The position numbers were made by a program, and so were the translations under genes. A DNA stretch of 64,000 nt, taken from Phycobacter azelaicus (GTDB lineage: Bacteria > Pseudomonadota > Alphaproteobacteria > Rhodobacterales > Rhodobacteraceae). The stretch lies in contig NZ_WKFH01000003.1 of the NCBI RefSeq assembly GCF_014884385.1, forward strand, positions 620,001-684,000, written 5' to 3'. Below the pieces are notes generated by a model. The model was given only the letters and a program-made list of their open reading frames with translations. It was not told the origin of the DNA and searched no databases. How positions within the stretch are numbered: the stretch's first letter is position 1; every line of letters starts with the position of its first letter. Shown here one piece after another: positions 1 to 8,245 of the stretch.

Positions 1-801
1 TGGATTACGCTGGTACACGATCCGCTGATTCACATTGAAGCTATCCAGAACGTAGGGGCCCGAGCCGATGCCGGGATCAAGACGCGGCTCATCCAGACGG
101 CGGTTTTCAGGATCGGCGTCGAACCAGGCTTTTGAGAAAACCGGCGTACCACCAACCTGAGTGATCATAGCGCGACGAGGAAAATCCGGGGAGAAATAGA
201 ACTTCACCCGATGCGAATCGAGCGCTTCTGCCTTGGGGATACGTTTACGCACCGCCTCGGCATAGGACTGCAGGCCCTGATCCAAGAGGATGTTGTGGGA
301 AAAGACCACATCCTCGGCCGTGACTGGCGTGCCGTCGGAAAACCGCGCCTCGGGGCGCAAATTGAAGATCACCCAGTCCTGACTCTCCGGATACTCAAGG
401 CTTTCTGCGATCAACCCGTAATAGGAGCCCGGCTCATCGTAGGATTCGACCAGCAGGCTTTCCAGATGATAGGAGGCCAGCGCCCCGGCCCGTCCTTTGC
501 GCGTAAATGGGTTCATGCTGTCAAAGGTGCCAACGGCTGAAATCGACATCTCGCCGCCCTTGGGGGCATCGGGGTTGACGTAGTCGAAATGCTCAAAGCC
601 CTCGGGGTACTTCAACTCGCCGAACTCGGCAAAGCCGTGGCTCTTGATGATTACCTCGTCTGCGCGAGCCTGAATGCTGAACCCGAGGAGCAGCAGAATC
701 ACACTCAGGAAAAATGCGCCATGCAGCATCCATGCTTTGCTTTGCTGGCCGACCGTGAAGACTTTTGCTTCCGTTTTGACCGCGATCTGGCGTGATCTCA
801 T
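1..801 (-). CDS. Peptide ABC transporter substrate-binding protein (family 5), partial at its C-terminus
   Basis: Periplasmic solute-binding protein of the SBP_bac_5 family, expected to deliver oligopeptides to an ABC importer. Only the first 267 codons are in the window. I read this frame directly from the minus strand. The start at 801 has GGAGG nine bases upstream. A basic N-region and a hydrophobic stretch (about residues 27-43) end in ARAD, a signal-peptide cleavage site. The mature start, with HFDYVNPDAPKGGEMSIS and then GTFDSMNPF, is the typical family-5 opening and is closest to the YejA type known from microcin C/peptide uptake. The YejA assignment is an inference; the family call is firm. 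The remaining transporter genes would lie before base 1. Confidence 0.88.
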   Translation of the reverse strand, partial: MRSRQIAVKTEAKVFTVGQQSKAWMLHGAFFLSVILLLLGFSIQARADEVIIKSHGFAEFGELKYPEGFEHFDYVNPDAPKGGEMSISAVGTFDSMNPFTRKGRAGALASYHLESLLVESYDEPGSYYGLIAESLEYPESQDWVIFNLRPEARFSDGTPVTAEDVVFSHNILLDQGLQSYAEAVRKRIPKAEALDSHRVKFYFSPDFPRRAMITQVGGTPVFSKAWFDADPENRRLDEPRLDPGIGSGPYVLDSFNVNQRIVYQRNP

Positions 802-961
802 CTGCCTTAACCTCCGCTGTCCGGTGTTCAAGCGTTCCGGATTTTTCCCATATTTCAAGCTAATGGCAGGCGGGCGCAACATTCAAGTTGTGATGCGGTC
901 ACAGTCGTTTGAGATTGGAGCGATTTCACGCCGGTTTAGCCATACTGGCCGCTACCGTCAC

Positions 962-998
962 CGTAAAAAGAAAAGGCCGCTGAGGATCAGCGGCCTTT
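962..998 (-). terminator. Intrinsic terminator of the cytochrome c gene
   Basis: A 12-bp perfect stem (AAAGGCCGCTGA paired with TCAGCGGCCTTT, three-base loop) occupies 972-998. Read on the minus strand it is followed by TTTTCTTTTT. It lies just after the stop of the minus-strand cytochrome gene. Confidence 0.88.
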
Positions 999-1024
999 GA
1001 ATAGCGTTCCTGAGAAACCTCAGA

Positions 1025-1531
1025 TCAATCGTCCAGGCTATCCAGATAAGCGATGAGATTTACGCGGTCTTCGATCTTTCTCAGGCCCGAGAAAGACATT
1101 GTGGTGCCGGGCACATAGGCCGAGGGGCGCTCAAGGAAGGCGTCCAGGTTTTCTGGGGTCCAGTCGCCCGACATGGCCGCAAGAGCACCAGAGTAACCGA
1201 AGCCATCAGCGGCGGCCTTGGGCCGACCAACAACGCCATAAAGGTACGGGCCAGTTGCATTTTCACCGGCTTCAAGTTTATGGCACGCGGCGCATTTCTT
1301 GTAGACTCTGGCACCTTTGCCAACGTCTGCGGAGGCCATCAGCTCATCGAAGCTGACTTCTTCCATCTCTTCTGCCGCGCCACCTGCCTCTTCCACTTCA
1401 ATCACATAGGAGGCCTGGCCGTGGCTCTCCACGTGGTACAGTTCCTCTGCGGCCCATTTGCCCAGAAGGAACACGAGGAACGCGCCGCAAAACCCTGCGG
1501 TCGCTTTGGTAAGGGTCATCGTGTCAAACAT
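1025..1531 (-). CDS. Membrane-anchored class I cytochrome c
   Basis: A 168-residue c-type cytochrome that would carry electrons in the periplasm while tethered to the inner membrane. Residues about 8-28 form one uncleaved hydrophobic anchor. An acidic, Ala/Glu-rich linker follows (residues 45-60), then a class I cytochrome domain with the haem site CAACH at 80-84 and the likely axial Met at 145 in GTTMSFSG. The anchor-linker-cytochrome layout matches the CycM / cytochrome cy type that links the bc1 complex to terminal oxidases in alphaproteobacteria; that role is inferred from architecture. It is transcribed alone and ends in a clear terminator. Confidence 0.9.
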   Translation of the reverse strand: MFDTMTLTKATAGFCGAFLVFLLGKWAAEELYHVESHGQASYVIEVEEAGGAAEEMEEVSFDELMASADVGKGARVYKKCAACHKLEAGENATGPYLYGVVGRPKAAADGFGYSGALAAMSGDWTPENLDAFLERPSAYVPGTTMSFSGLRKIEDRVNLIAYLDSLDD

Positions 1532-1650
1532 GATCGCGAGTCCATTTCAGCTGTCTGGAGGCGTGTCTAAGGCTTCCCCTCTCAAGTAGCAAGGTGTAGA
1601 CAGCGCGACGAAACGCCCGAGTATCCAAGATTTGCAGGAAAGTCGCACTT

Positions 1651-2484
1651 ATGTCCGGAAAAATTGCCATTCAGGGGGAACTGGGCTCTTACAGCCACGA
1701 GGCCTGCCGCAACGCGCGACACAGTATGGAAGTGCTGCCCTGCCGCAACTTTGAGGATGCGATTGAAGCCGTAAGAAGCGGCGAGGCCGACGAGGCTATG
1801 CTGCCCGTGGAAAACTCGACCTATGGCCGTGTGGCCGACATTCACCGCCTTTTGCCGCACAGCGGCCTGCATATTGTCGAAGAGGCCTTCGTGCGGGTGC
1901 ACATCAATCTTCTAGGCGTGCCCGGCGCCCGGCTGGAGGATATCCGCGAGGCTAAATCGCATCTGGTGCTTCTACCGCAATGCGGAGAATTCCTGCGCAA
2001 ACATGACATTCTTGGGCGCGTCAGCCCAGACAATGCCCGCGCCGCCCGTGATGTCGCCGAGGCCGGAGACAAACACGTGGCCGCACTGGCAAGTGAGCTG
2101 GCAGGGGAGATTTACGGTCTCGATGTGATCGCCCGTCATATCGAAGACAACGGAGACAATACGACCCGCTTCCTGATCATGTCGCGCGAACCGGACTATA
2201 GCCGCCGCGGGGCACATGGGATGATCACCAGTTTCGTCTTTCAGGTGCGCAACATTCCGGCCGCGCTTTACAAGGCGATGGGCGGTTTTGCGACCAATGG
2301 CATCAACATGACAAAACTGGAAAGCTACATGGTGGACGGCTCCTTCACCGCAACCCAATTCTATGCCGATATCGAAGGCCATCCCGAGGATCCAAACGTA
2401 AAATTGGCCATGGACGAGCTGGCCTATTTCACGACAAACATTGAAATCCTGGGTGTCTACCCGGCAGACAATGGCCGGTATTGA
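1651..2484 (+). CDS. pheA: Prephenate dehydratase
   Basis: Converts prephenate to phenylpyruvate, the committed step of phenylalanine synthesis. The 277-residue length is normal for the monofunctional enzyme. The N-terminal catalytic domain opens with IAIQGELGSYSHEA, and the catalytic TRF signature appears as NTTRFLIM near residue 167. From about residue 187 an ACT domain (ITSFVFQVRNIPAALYKAM, then GINMTKLESY) provides feedback binding of phenylalanine. No chorismate mutase domain is fused. It is divergent from the cytochrome c gene and stands alone. Confidence 0.96.
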   Translation: MSGKIAIQGELGSYSHEACRNARHSMEVLPCRNFEDAIEAVRSGEADEAMLPVENSTYGRVADIHRLLPHSGLHIVEEAFVRVHINLLGVPGARLEDIREAKSHLVLLPQCGEFLRKHDILGRVSPDNARAARDVAEAGDKHVAALASELAGEIYGLDVIARHIEDNGDNTTRFLIMSREPDYSRRGAHGMITSFVFQVRNIPAALYKAMGGFATNGINMTKLESYMVDGSFTATQFYADIEGHPEDPNVKLAMDELAYFTTNIEILGVYPADNGRY

Positions 2485-2561
2485 ACCGAGACGTCATACG
2501 CCTGGAGGTGCGGCCTGTCAGTCGCGTAAGCATAATAAATTGCAGGGGATTGGGGGATACG

Positions 2562-2658
2562 GTGAGAGGTTGGACATCGACCCAAGCGGGGCTCGTTGTG
2601 GCTGCTTCCTTCCGGACCTGACCAGGTTGGCGAGGCGCTTGCCCGCGCCAACCTCTCG
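2562..2658 (-). ncRNA. ffs: Signal recognition particle RNA, small (4.5S) bacterial type
   Basis: The minus strand carries the invariant SRP RNA core GGTCAGGTCCGGAAGGAAGC followed by AGCC, which forms the Ffh-binding apical loop and internal loops. The ends pair over a long stem (GAGAGGTTGG with CCAACCTCTC), giving a hairpin of about 97 nt, the size of the short alphaproteobacterial form. The exact transcript ends are estimated from the pairing. The RNA works with Ffh and FtsY in co-translational membrane targeting. Confidence 0.95.
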
Positions 2659-2779
2659 AATCCCGATATAGGCGGCTGTCGCGGCAATGACAAGGGCAGT
2701 GCGCTCCTGTGAATCGCACGATGAGCCCCTGCGGACCGCAGAGCACCTGCAGCCGAACGCGCCTGCAGCGGCGTTCCTG

Positions 2780-4636
2780 CTACAGGGACAAGACCAGCTT
2801 CAAAAAACCCGTGGAGGTGATCCCGTCACGGCGGGCGCACCCATCTGGAAGCTCATCAAGGTAATCGACCGCATCGGGGCTGGTATAGGTCGCCACCTTG
2901 GCGCCCTGAAGGCCAGAAAACCGCCATGGATAATCCAGCTCCATCAACGGATCCTCGGGAAGGCGTCCGGCAACATAATCCCGTATCACGTCACGTATGC
3001 GGATTGTCGGCAACGGAACGCTCGCCGCTTCCTTGACCATCTGGAAGTTGCCTCCGCCACTCACACGGTAGCTGTTGGCCACCACCGCGAATTGCTGCGT
3101 GGGTGATATAGGGCGCCCACCGACCGTAACGTTGCGAATGCGACTTGCGGACGGCATGACCCTTTGGCCCGAAATTGAAAACCTCGGGGGCTGCGACAGG
3201 TCGATTTCATAATTCAACCCGAACAGGACGTCGAAATTGTGTCCGGCTCTTTCCGGATCAACCAGATCGCATTCCGTAGAATTGGAGGCAATTTGGTTAA
3301 AAACGCCCGCCGACATTTCAAGCCAATCCAGAACCTGTGCACCAGTGGCAACCACCAGCCGCAACTCATTCGGGAAGATATGCAAATCTGCCACATTGCG
3401 CATGCAAAGCGGCCCGCTCTGGATGTCGGTATAGTGGCTCGGCCCGGATCGCCCACCGAATTTCCCCGGCGCGGCGGCTGACAACAAGGGCAACGCCCCG
3501 GCGGCAGTTTCATGCAACAGCGGCCTCACAGCGGCGGCCTGTGCCGCAGCCGCGAGCTTGAGACCAAGATCCTGACTGAACAAAGTGAAGAAGGAATGCA
3601 AAGGGACTTCGCTGTGGCCCACGGGCTGACGCATTCGCGCGCGCGTTGCTTCGTGCGCGGTTTCCAGAATCCCGACCAGTTCAGGGGCTTCCTCGACAAG
3701 CGAGACGAGTGTTCCGTCCTGCCGCCGCTCACAGATCGGATGCAGACGCGCGACGCCGTCCGTTACCTGCCAGCCCTTTGCCCCAAAAACCACGTTCAGA
3801 TCGATCTCACCCAGATGTGAGCCGTGTGCACCCGCCATCACAACCGGCTTGTCGAATGGATGTTCGCCATGTGGCAAAGTCTTGTGGGTATGCCCCCCGA
3901 TCACCGCGTCGATCTCATCGATCTCAACAATCGGCACCAAAGCGTTTTCCATGCCCGGAACAGTGTCGCGTGCACCGACACCCGTATGAGCCAGCGCAAC
4001 GACAATATCGCAGCCACCCGCACGCAACTCCAAAGCCTTGTCCCGCGCGGTCTGAACCATGTCGGCCACGGTCACCTGCCCTTTGAGGAGATGTGCGTCC
4101 CAAGTGACAGTCTGCGGAGGCAGCACAGACAAAACACCCACCCGCAAAGGCGGAACACCCTCACAGGCCTTCATGTCGCGTTCCAGAATTACACTACTGA
4201 CAAAAGGCAGCTTGCGCCCCGGCTCGACCGACAACATGTTCGAGCACACAACTGGACAAGGGGCCTGCTCAAGGACCGTCTCCAGCGTTTCAAGACCAAA
4301 GTTGAAGTCGTGATTGCCAAGGCCGATTGCATCATATCCCAGCGCTTCGAAGGCCTGCATGACAGGGTGCGGCACCCTCGGCGTGTCAAACGATGTCTCG
4401 CCGATCGGTGCGCCCTGAAATGAATCCCCGTTGTCCAGTAACAGTGTAACCCCGCCGACCTCTGCCACTTGCGCCCGGGCTTCGGCAATCAGGGATGCAG
4501 TGCGACACAGCCCGACGCTGGGGTCCGAACGGTCCGCGTAGTAGTCATGGCTTCGCAGGTTGCTGTGAAGATCGGTCGTCGCCAGCAGGCGCAGCACCCC
4601 ATTTCGCTGCGCCGGGAGTCGTTCCGTTTCAGTCAT
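2780..4636 (-). CDS. Bifunctional 2',3'-cyclic-nucleotide 2'-phosphodiesterase / 3'-nucleotidase family protein
   Basis: A 618-residue metallophosphoesterase that would hydrolyse 2',3'-cyclic nucleotides and 3'-nucleotides to scavenge phosphate and nucleosides. All metal-binding blocks are visible in order: ATTDLHSNL, DNGDSFQG, GLGNHDFNFG, VALAHTGVG and GGHTHKTLPH. The C-terminal 5'-nucleotidase domain (about residues 330-560) binds the base. No obvious signal peptide precedes the first motif, although relatives are usually periplasmic, so either the location is cytoplasmic or export is cryptic. It is a single gene with no operon partners. CpdB versus UshA specificity cannot be settled by eye. 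Confidence 0.9.
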   Translation of the reverse strand: MTETERLPAQRNGVLRLLATTDLHSNLRSHDYYADRSDPSVGLCRTASLIAEARAQVAEVGGVTLLLDNGDSFQGAPIGETSFDTPRVPHPVMQAFEALGYDAIGLGNHDFNFGLETLETVLEQAPCPVVCSNMLSVEPGRKLPFVSSVILERDMKACEGVPPLRVGVLSVLPPQTVTWDAHLLKGQVTVADMVQTARDKALELRAGGCDIVVALAHTGVGARDTVPGMENALVPIVEIDEIDAVIGGHTHKTLPHGEHPFDKPVVMAGAHGSHLGEIDLNVVFGAKGWQVTDGVARLHPICERRQDGTLVSLVEEAPELVGILETAHEATRARMRQPVGHSEVPLHSFFTLFSQDLGLKLAAAAQAAAVRPLLHETAAGALPLLSAAAPGKFGGRSGPSHYTDIQSGPLCMRNVADLHIFPNELRLVVATGAQVLDWLEMSAGVFNQIASNSTECDLVDPERAGHNFDVLFGLNYEIDLSQPPRFSISGQRVMPSASRIRNVTVGGRPISPTQQFAVVANSYRVSGGGNFQMVKEAASVPLPTIRIRDVIRDYVAGRLPEDPLMELDYPWRFSGLQGAKVATYTSPDAVDYLDELPDGCARRDGITSTGFLKLVLSL

Positions 4637-4974
4637 ATGTCTTCACCTGCAACTTGCACGGCCTGCTCCGTTCATCCCCTGGTCGTGCCCCGAGCCGGTC
4701 ACGTTTACCCTGTTGAATCAGCCTTTCACCGATTTGCAAAGTCACCATTTATGAGGATGTTAACGATTGTGGCGCAGATGACGAAAATTAGGCCGGTATT
4801 CCGCCAGTTTCCAGCGTCTAACCGGTCAGCTACCGACAAATCTCCGTCTATTACCGCAAAACTATCGGGACGCACCCGCCCTGACAGTCTGGTCATTGCC
4901 CGCGTTTACAGCCATCAATGGCCGCAGCGGGGCCAAGTGGCGGCTTTGGAGACGGGCAGAATAAGGAAACTGAC
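4637..4974. other. 338-base divergent intergenic region
   Basis: Separates the minus-strand phosphodiesterase from plus-strand nudC, so it must hold two outward promoters. It is noticeably more AT-rich around 4735-4860 than the flanking genes. I found no convincing small gene, RNA or repeat in it. Confidence 0.6.
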
Positions 4975-5958
4975 ATGAAACGCGCCGAAGAGGTTACCTT
5001 TGGGGGTGGAGGCCTGGACCGTTGCGCACATCTGCGATCGGATGTTGCAGCAATGGAAGCCGCCTGGAGTGCCAAGGAGACAAAGGTTCTTTTGGTGTGG
5101 CGCGGCAAGCCCCTGTGTCAGCGTGATGGCGAGACGAAAGCGGCCTCAAGCCTCGCCTGGACCTCATCCCACCATCCGGTCCTGGCAGGCTATGCAGGAA
5201 CCCGGCTATTTCTCGGGCAAATGCACGATGAGGCCGCCGTTTTCGCCTGTGACATCAGCAGTTGGCAACCCGACGCCCTTGATGAGATGGCGCTGGCCAG
5301 TTTTGCGGACATCAGCGAACAACAGCACCCCGACCTGCCTGATGGCCAGGTTTTCGCCGAGTTGCGACGGGTGATGACGCGCCTTGCCCCGAAAGAGGCG
5401 GAAATGGCAGCAACGTCCAGGGCGCTGTTGTCATGGCATGACTCCCATCAATTCTGCGCCCGTTGCGGACACCCCAGCGACATCACCCAAGGTGGCTGGC
5501 AACGCACCTGCCCGAAATGCAAGGCCGGGCACTTTCCACGCACTGATCCTGTCGTGATCATGCTCATAACCCAAGGAGATGCGGTGTTGATGGGCCGCTC
5601 GCCGGGGTGGCCTGAAGGGATGTACTCCCTGCTCGCCGGCTTCGTCGAACCTGGCGAAACGCTGGAGGCCGCGGTTCGGCGGGAGGTTTTTGAGGAGGTC
5701 GGGATCAAAGTCGGTGACGTATCGTATCTGTCCAGCCAACCTTGGCCATTCCCCATGTCCTTGATGTTTGGCTGCAAAGGCACTGCGCTGACGCGCGATA
5801 TCAAGGTTGATCCGGTCGAAATCGAAGATGCCATGTGGGTCAGTCGTCAAGAGATGATGACGGCCTTCGCCGGAGACCATCCCGTATTGAAGCCGGCTCG
5901 AAAAGGCGCAATTGCACATTTTCTTTTGCAGAACTGGCTCGCAGACACTCTAGACTAA
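4975..5958 (+). CDS. nudC: NAD(+) diphosphatase / NADH pyrophosphatase NudC
   Basis: Nudix hydrolase that cleaves NAD(H) to NMN and AMP and, in characterised NudC proteins, removes NAD caps from RNA. The 327-residue protein has the full NudC layout: a variable N-domain, a zinc ribbon with two Cys pairs (FCARCG and TCPKC), a Nudix box (GFVEPGETLEAAVRREVFEE) and the diagnostic NudC motif SQPWPFPMS just after it. The start at 4975 is chosen because AAGGAA precedes it and no ribosome site precedes the in-frame ATG at 4918. The SRPBCC gene follows 74 bases later on the same strand. Confidence 0.96.
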   Translation: MKRAEEVTFGGGGLDRCAHLRSDVAAMEAAWSAKETKVLLVWRGKPLCQRDGETKAASSLAWTSSHHPVLAGYAGTRLFLGQMHDEAAVFACDISSWQPDALDEMALASFADISEQQHPDLPDGQVFAELRRVMTRLAPKEAEMAATSRALLSWHDSHQFCARCGHPSDITQGGWQRTCPKCKAGHFPRTDPVVIMLITQGDAVLMGRSPGWPEGMYSLLAGFVEPGETLEAAVRREVFEEVGIKVGDVSYLSSQPWPFPMSLMFGCKGTALTRDIKVDPVEIEDAMWVSRQEMMTAFAGDHPVLKPARKGAIAHFLLQNWLADTLD

Positions 5959-6032
5959 CGGGGCTTTCCAAAGCATTCTCGAACCTAACGGACAACGGGA
6001 CCAACAGACCCCCGGCAAAAGGCAGCAAAGCT

Positions 6033-6500
6033 ATGGACTTCAACAGCAAACACGACATTGAGGCTCCGATCGCGGAGGTGTTCGAAGCTCTTTGCGACTT
6101 TGAAAGCTTTGAAAGATCAGCCTTTCGTCGCGGCGTAGAAGTGCAGCGCCTGGGGGATATCGACGCGCCCGGGAAAGGGTTGGCCTGGGACGCCAAGTTC
6201 ACTTTCAGAGGCAAAGCTCGGGAACTTCGCATTACGCTCTCCTCATACGAACCCGTCACGCGTCTTGTCTTGAACGGGGAAAGCAACGCCTTGAAGGGTC
6301 AAACCGAGATCGACCTGGTGGCACTGTCTCCCAACCGCACCCGGCTGAGCGTCGCTCTCAGCGTTTCAGCCAAGACCCTTTCCGGCAGGCTGTTGATGCA
6401 ATCCTTCAAACTTGCCCGCGGCAGCATGGAACGAAAGTTCAACGCCCGCATCGCTGACTTTGCCAGCATGACCGAAGAAAAGCTCACCCGACAGGTGTGA
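6033..6500 (+). CDS. SRPBCC-fold (START/Bet v1-like) protein
   Basis: A 155-residue soluble protein of the SRPBCC superfamily, whose members form a deep hydrophobic ligand cavity. The opening HDIEAPIAEVFEALCDFESF is the usual first strand and helix pair; the middle is beta-rich (WDAKFTFRGKARELRITL) and the C-terminus is one long helix. The start at 6033 is inferred because upstream in-frame codons read through the end of nudC in another frame and look non-coding. The ligand and role are unknown. Co-transcription with nudC is possible. Confidence 0.8.
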   Translation: MDFNSKHDIEAPIAEVFEALCDFESFERSAFRRGVEVQRLGDIDAPGKGLAWDAKFTFRGKARELRITLSSYEPVTRLVLNGESNALKGQTEIDLVALSPNRTRLSVALSVSAKTLSGRLLMQSFKLARGSMERKFNARIADFASMTEEKLTRQV

Positions 6501-6518
6501 TGGTTCCGCCGTGGTCCC

Positions 6519-6562
6519 GTCGGCTTGTTGGTCTGTGACCCCGTAAAGCAAGCATAGCCGAC
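6519..6562 (+). other. Imperfect stem-loop downstream of the SRPBCC gene
   Basis: GTCGGCTTG at 6519-6527 pairs with CAAGC-AT-AGCCGAC at 6549-6562, with a two-base bulge. There is no T tract after it, so it is at most a weak terminator or a 3' stabilising hairpin. The stretch between it and the riboswitch (6563-6674) shows no gene. Confidence 0.45.
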
Positions 6563-6674
6563 GCAAGGTCCTCGACGTTGTGCGCCTTTTCATCCGGCGG
6601 ACAGTCGCGAGTACTCAAATATCTGAATTAACGAGCCGGCAGAACGGCAGATACCAACAAAGCCGATGTTTACC

Positions 6675-6870
6675 CGCGCCTCAAAAGGGTCTCGAAATAA
6701 AAAGGGAACGTGGTGTGGTCGGGGCGCGTCGGCGGCCTGATCAATTCCACGACTGCCCCCGCAACTGTAGGTGGAGAGCGACTTCGGACGATTCACTGGT
6801 CAAAGCACATGCCGTGACCGGGAAGGACCGATAAAACGACAACCCTCGTGTCAAGAGACCTACCATCAAA
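6675..6870 (+). promoter_or_regulatory. Cobalamin (B12) riboswitch
   Basis: Contains the conserved elements of the B12 aptamer in the right order: AAAGGGAACGTGGT near 6701, the core TGCCCCCGCAACTGTAG at about 6753-6769, GACCGGGAAGGACCG near 6816, and the B12-box-like segment TCAAGAGACCTACC near 6850-6865. Adenosylcobalamin binding to such RNAs lowers expression of the downstream gene. The next plus-strand reading frame starts at 6998 and its Shine-Dalgarno sequence is inside a hairpin, which suggests control of translation initiation. The outer limits of the aptamer are approximate. Confidence 0.92.
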
Positions 6871-6973
6871 GAACTCGAAACCGAGCTGGACGTCCGCAGC
6901 GGGTGAGAGGACAGGCCCAAGGCCGCGTCGATCCGGCGCAGACTGCCCGCCATGCCCTCTCCCGGTCAACCGT

Positions 6974-6993
6974 CCTGCCGCAAGGGCGGAGGG
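6974..6993 (+). promoter_or_regulatory. Hairpin that covers the ribosome-binding site after the riboswitch
   Basis: CCGC at 6978-6981 pairs with GCGG at 6986-6989 (loop AAGG). The stem continues through one G-A mismatch into 974-976 paired with 991-993. The 3' arm contains the strong Shine-Dalgarno sequence GGAGG (6988-6992), five bases before the ATG at 6998. This is the expected expression platform of a translational cobalamin riboswitch. Confidence 0.7.
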
Positions 6994-6997
6994 TGCA

Positions 6998-7387
6998 ATG
7001 ATCTGGACAGCACATCCACACGAGCTTGCCTCTACCATACGCCAGCACAGCGGCGAGGCCTGCCCCGCACCAAGGCGGATGCTGAATTGCCTGTCCCAAG
7101 CAGTGCACTCTGCCGGTGCGGCATCCCAAAAAAATTTCGAAGTGGCCGACGATAGCATCCTCGATGGATGATATCTTCAGTGCCCTGCCCGCTTATTCGC
7201 ACCTCACGACCAGATCCGCTTGTTTTGCGATGTCCGGCCGGGGACAGATCGCATGGACCTCAATCGCGTTGCCGATGCCATTCTGGGCCCGTCGGAACAT
7301 GCCAACCTGTGGCAGCTTCCCAGCCACTTGCCTTGCGCGATCAGACAAGCCCTTCCGCTGAACGCCCCCAAATCCACAGAAACATGA
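6998..7387 (+). pseudogene. Riboswitch-controlled small Cys-containing gene interrupted by one in-frame TGA
   Basis: From the ATG at 6998 (GGAGG five bases upstream) the frame runs 57 codons, meets TGA at 7169-7171, then continues in the same frame for 71 more codons to a TGA at 7385. The second part (APHDQIRLFCDVRPGTDRMD, then LNRVADAILGP) has a soluble, coding-like character, and five Cys residues are spread over both parts. I do not recognise the family. The simplest reading is a gene broken by a nonsense mutation. A Cys position recoded as selenocysteine is an alternative, but only a weak four-pair stem follows the TGA and this group usually lacks selenocysteine. The riboswitch upstream suggests a link to cobalamin or cobalt. 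Confidence 0.5.
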
Positions 7388-7486
7388 TCGTCGGCCCTAC
7401 AGCGTTCGGGGTTTAGGGCACAACAACGATGTCGGCGCTTCAGCAGGCCCAGCCATCAGCAAATCCTGGCGCCCGCAGCGCGCCTT

Positions 7487-7501
7487 GGGCGCTGCCCGGC
7501 C
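7487..7501 (+). repeat. 15-nt core of a GC-rich dispersed repeat, copy 1
   Basis: GGGCGCTGCCCGGCC occurs here and, identically, at 32429-32443 between pheS and pheT. Here it lies in the 3' flank of the minus-strand phosphatase gene. Confidence 0.5.
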
Positions 7502-7513
7502 GAGCGCAAGGCC

Positions 7514-7529
7514 GCCCCGTTTTCGGGGC
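7514..7529. other. Short perfect hairpin after the phosphatase gene
   Basis: GCCCCG-TTTT-CGGGGC forms a six-base-pair stem with a four-base loop, 29 bases beyond the stop of the minus-strand phosphatase. No T tract follows on the minus strand, so termination is uncertain. Confidence 0.4.
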
Positions 7530-7557
7530 AAGGACGGGCAGACCGCTGCCTTTCAAG

Positions 7558-8112
7558 TCATCGTTTTGCTCGCGGACCCAGATCTGTGGGCTGCCCTGCG
7601 CGCGCCCAGGCGAGCTGCTCTTCGGTCTCGACCGCGCAGGGCCGTGCCATACGCAATCTGCTCAAAGCCCCTTCTGCTGTCTCGCCGCATTCGATCATAA
7701 GACGCAGCGCGGCCATTCCCGAGCGCCCACACCCCCCGCGGCAATGAAACAAGACGCGTCCGCCCCCCTCCAAAGCATGCCGTGCCACAGCACTGACATC
7801 GGGCCATTCGGCGTTCACCTCGGCCTTCGGCACTGCAAAGTCCTCAACCGGCAAATGCGCCCAGCGGCTCCCGATGCTTTGAAAATCAACGCCAATCGAG
7901 GCCGCCCCGATGGCCACATGCTCGGCCTCGGTCGTCATTGATATCACAAGCCCCGGTTGCCAGTCGTGGATCAGCTCCATATCCCCCTTGTAGTCGCCGG
8001 ACGCACCCGGCAAGGGGCAGATTGCCAGAATGCCGTTTGCTACCGAAACAGCAAATATCGTGAACGGCTGGTTGGCTTGATCTGTCGACGGGCTGGATTG
8101 CTGCTCCTCCAT
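7558..8112 (-). CDS. Dual-specificity / tyrosine-type protein phosphatase-like protein
   Basis: A 184-residue cysteine-based phosphatase. The P-loop signature HCxxGxxRS is present as HCRGGCGRSG near the C-terminal third, preceded by the conserved strand GGRVLFH. The general-acid Asp is probably in the segment HLPVEDFAVP. The N-terminal part reads like other short bacterial DSP homologues. The start at 8112 is preferred over two upstream ATGs because GGAGGGTGGC directly precedes it. It is divergent from dnaX. The substrate (protein or small phosphoester) cannot be told from sequence. Confidence 0.85.
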   Translation of the reverse strand: MEEQQSSPSTDQANQPFTIFAVSVANGILAICPLPGASGDYKGDMELIHDWQPGLVISMTTEAEHVAIGAASIGVDFQSIGSRWAHLPVEDFAVPKAEVNAEWPDVSAVARHALEGGGRVLFHCRGGCGRSGMAALRLMIECGETAEGALSRLRMARPCAVETEEQLAWARAGQPTDLGPRAKR

Positions 8113-8245
8113 GCCACCCTCCACCATACAAAAAAACTGTGCCACCTCGCGCCGCAACGGGTCAACAGCGGTGGACGAACTCCTCTTGCTTCCCTACCCT
8201 GTAGCCTGCCCCGAAACGGCCTGGCCGCAAGCAGCAAGAGACAGC

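Noticed and set aside
6793..7158. Minus-strand frame across the riboswitch
   Set aside because: It covers the conserved aptamer in antisense and has no coding signature.
7169..7205. A bacterial SECIS element after the in-frame TGA
   Set aside because: Only a four-base-pair stem (GTGC with GCAC around an uneven loop) could be drawn. This does not support selenocysteine insertion by itself, so the gene is listed as a likely pseudogene.
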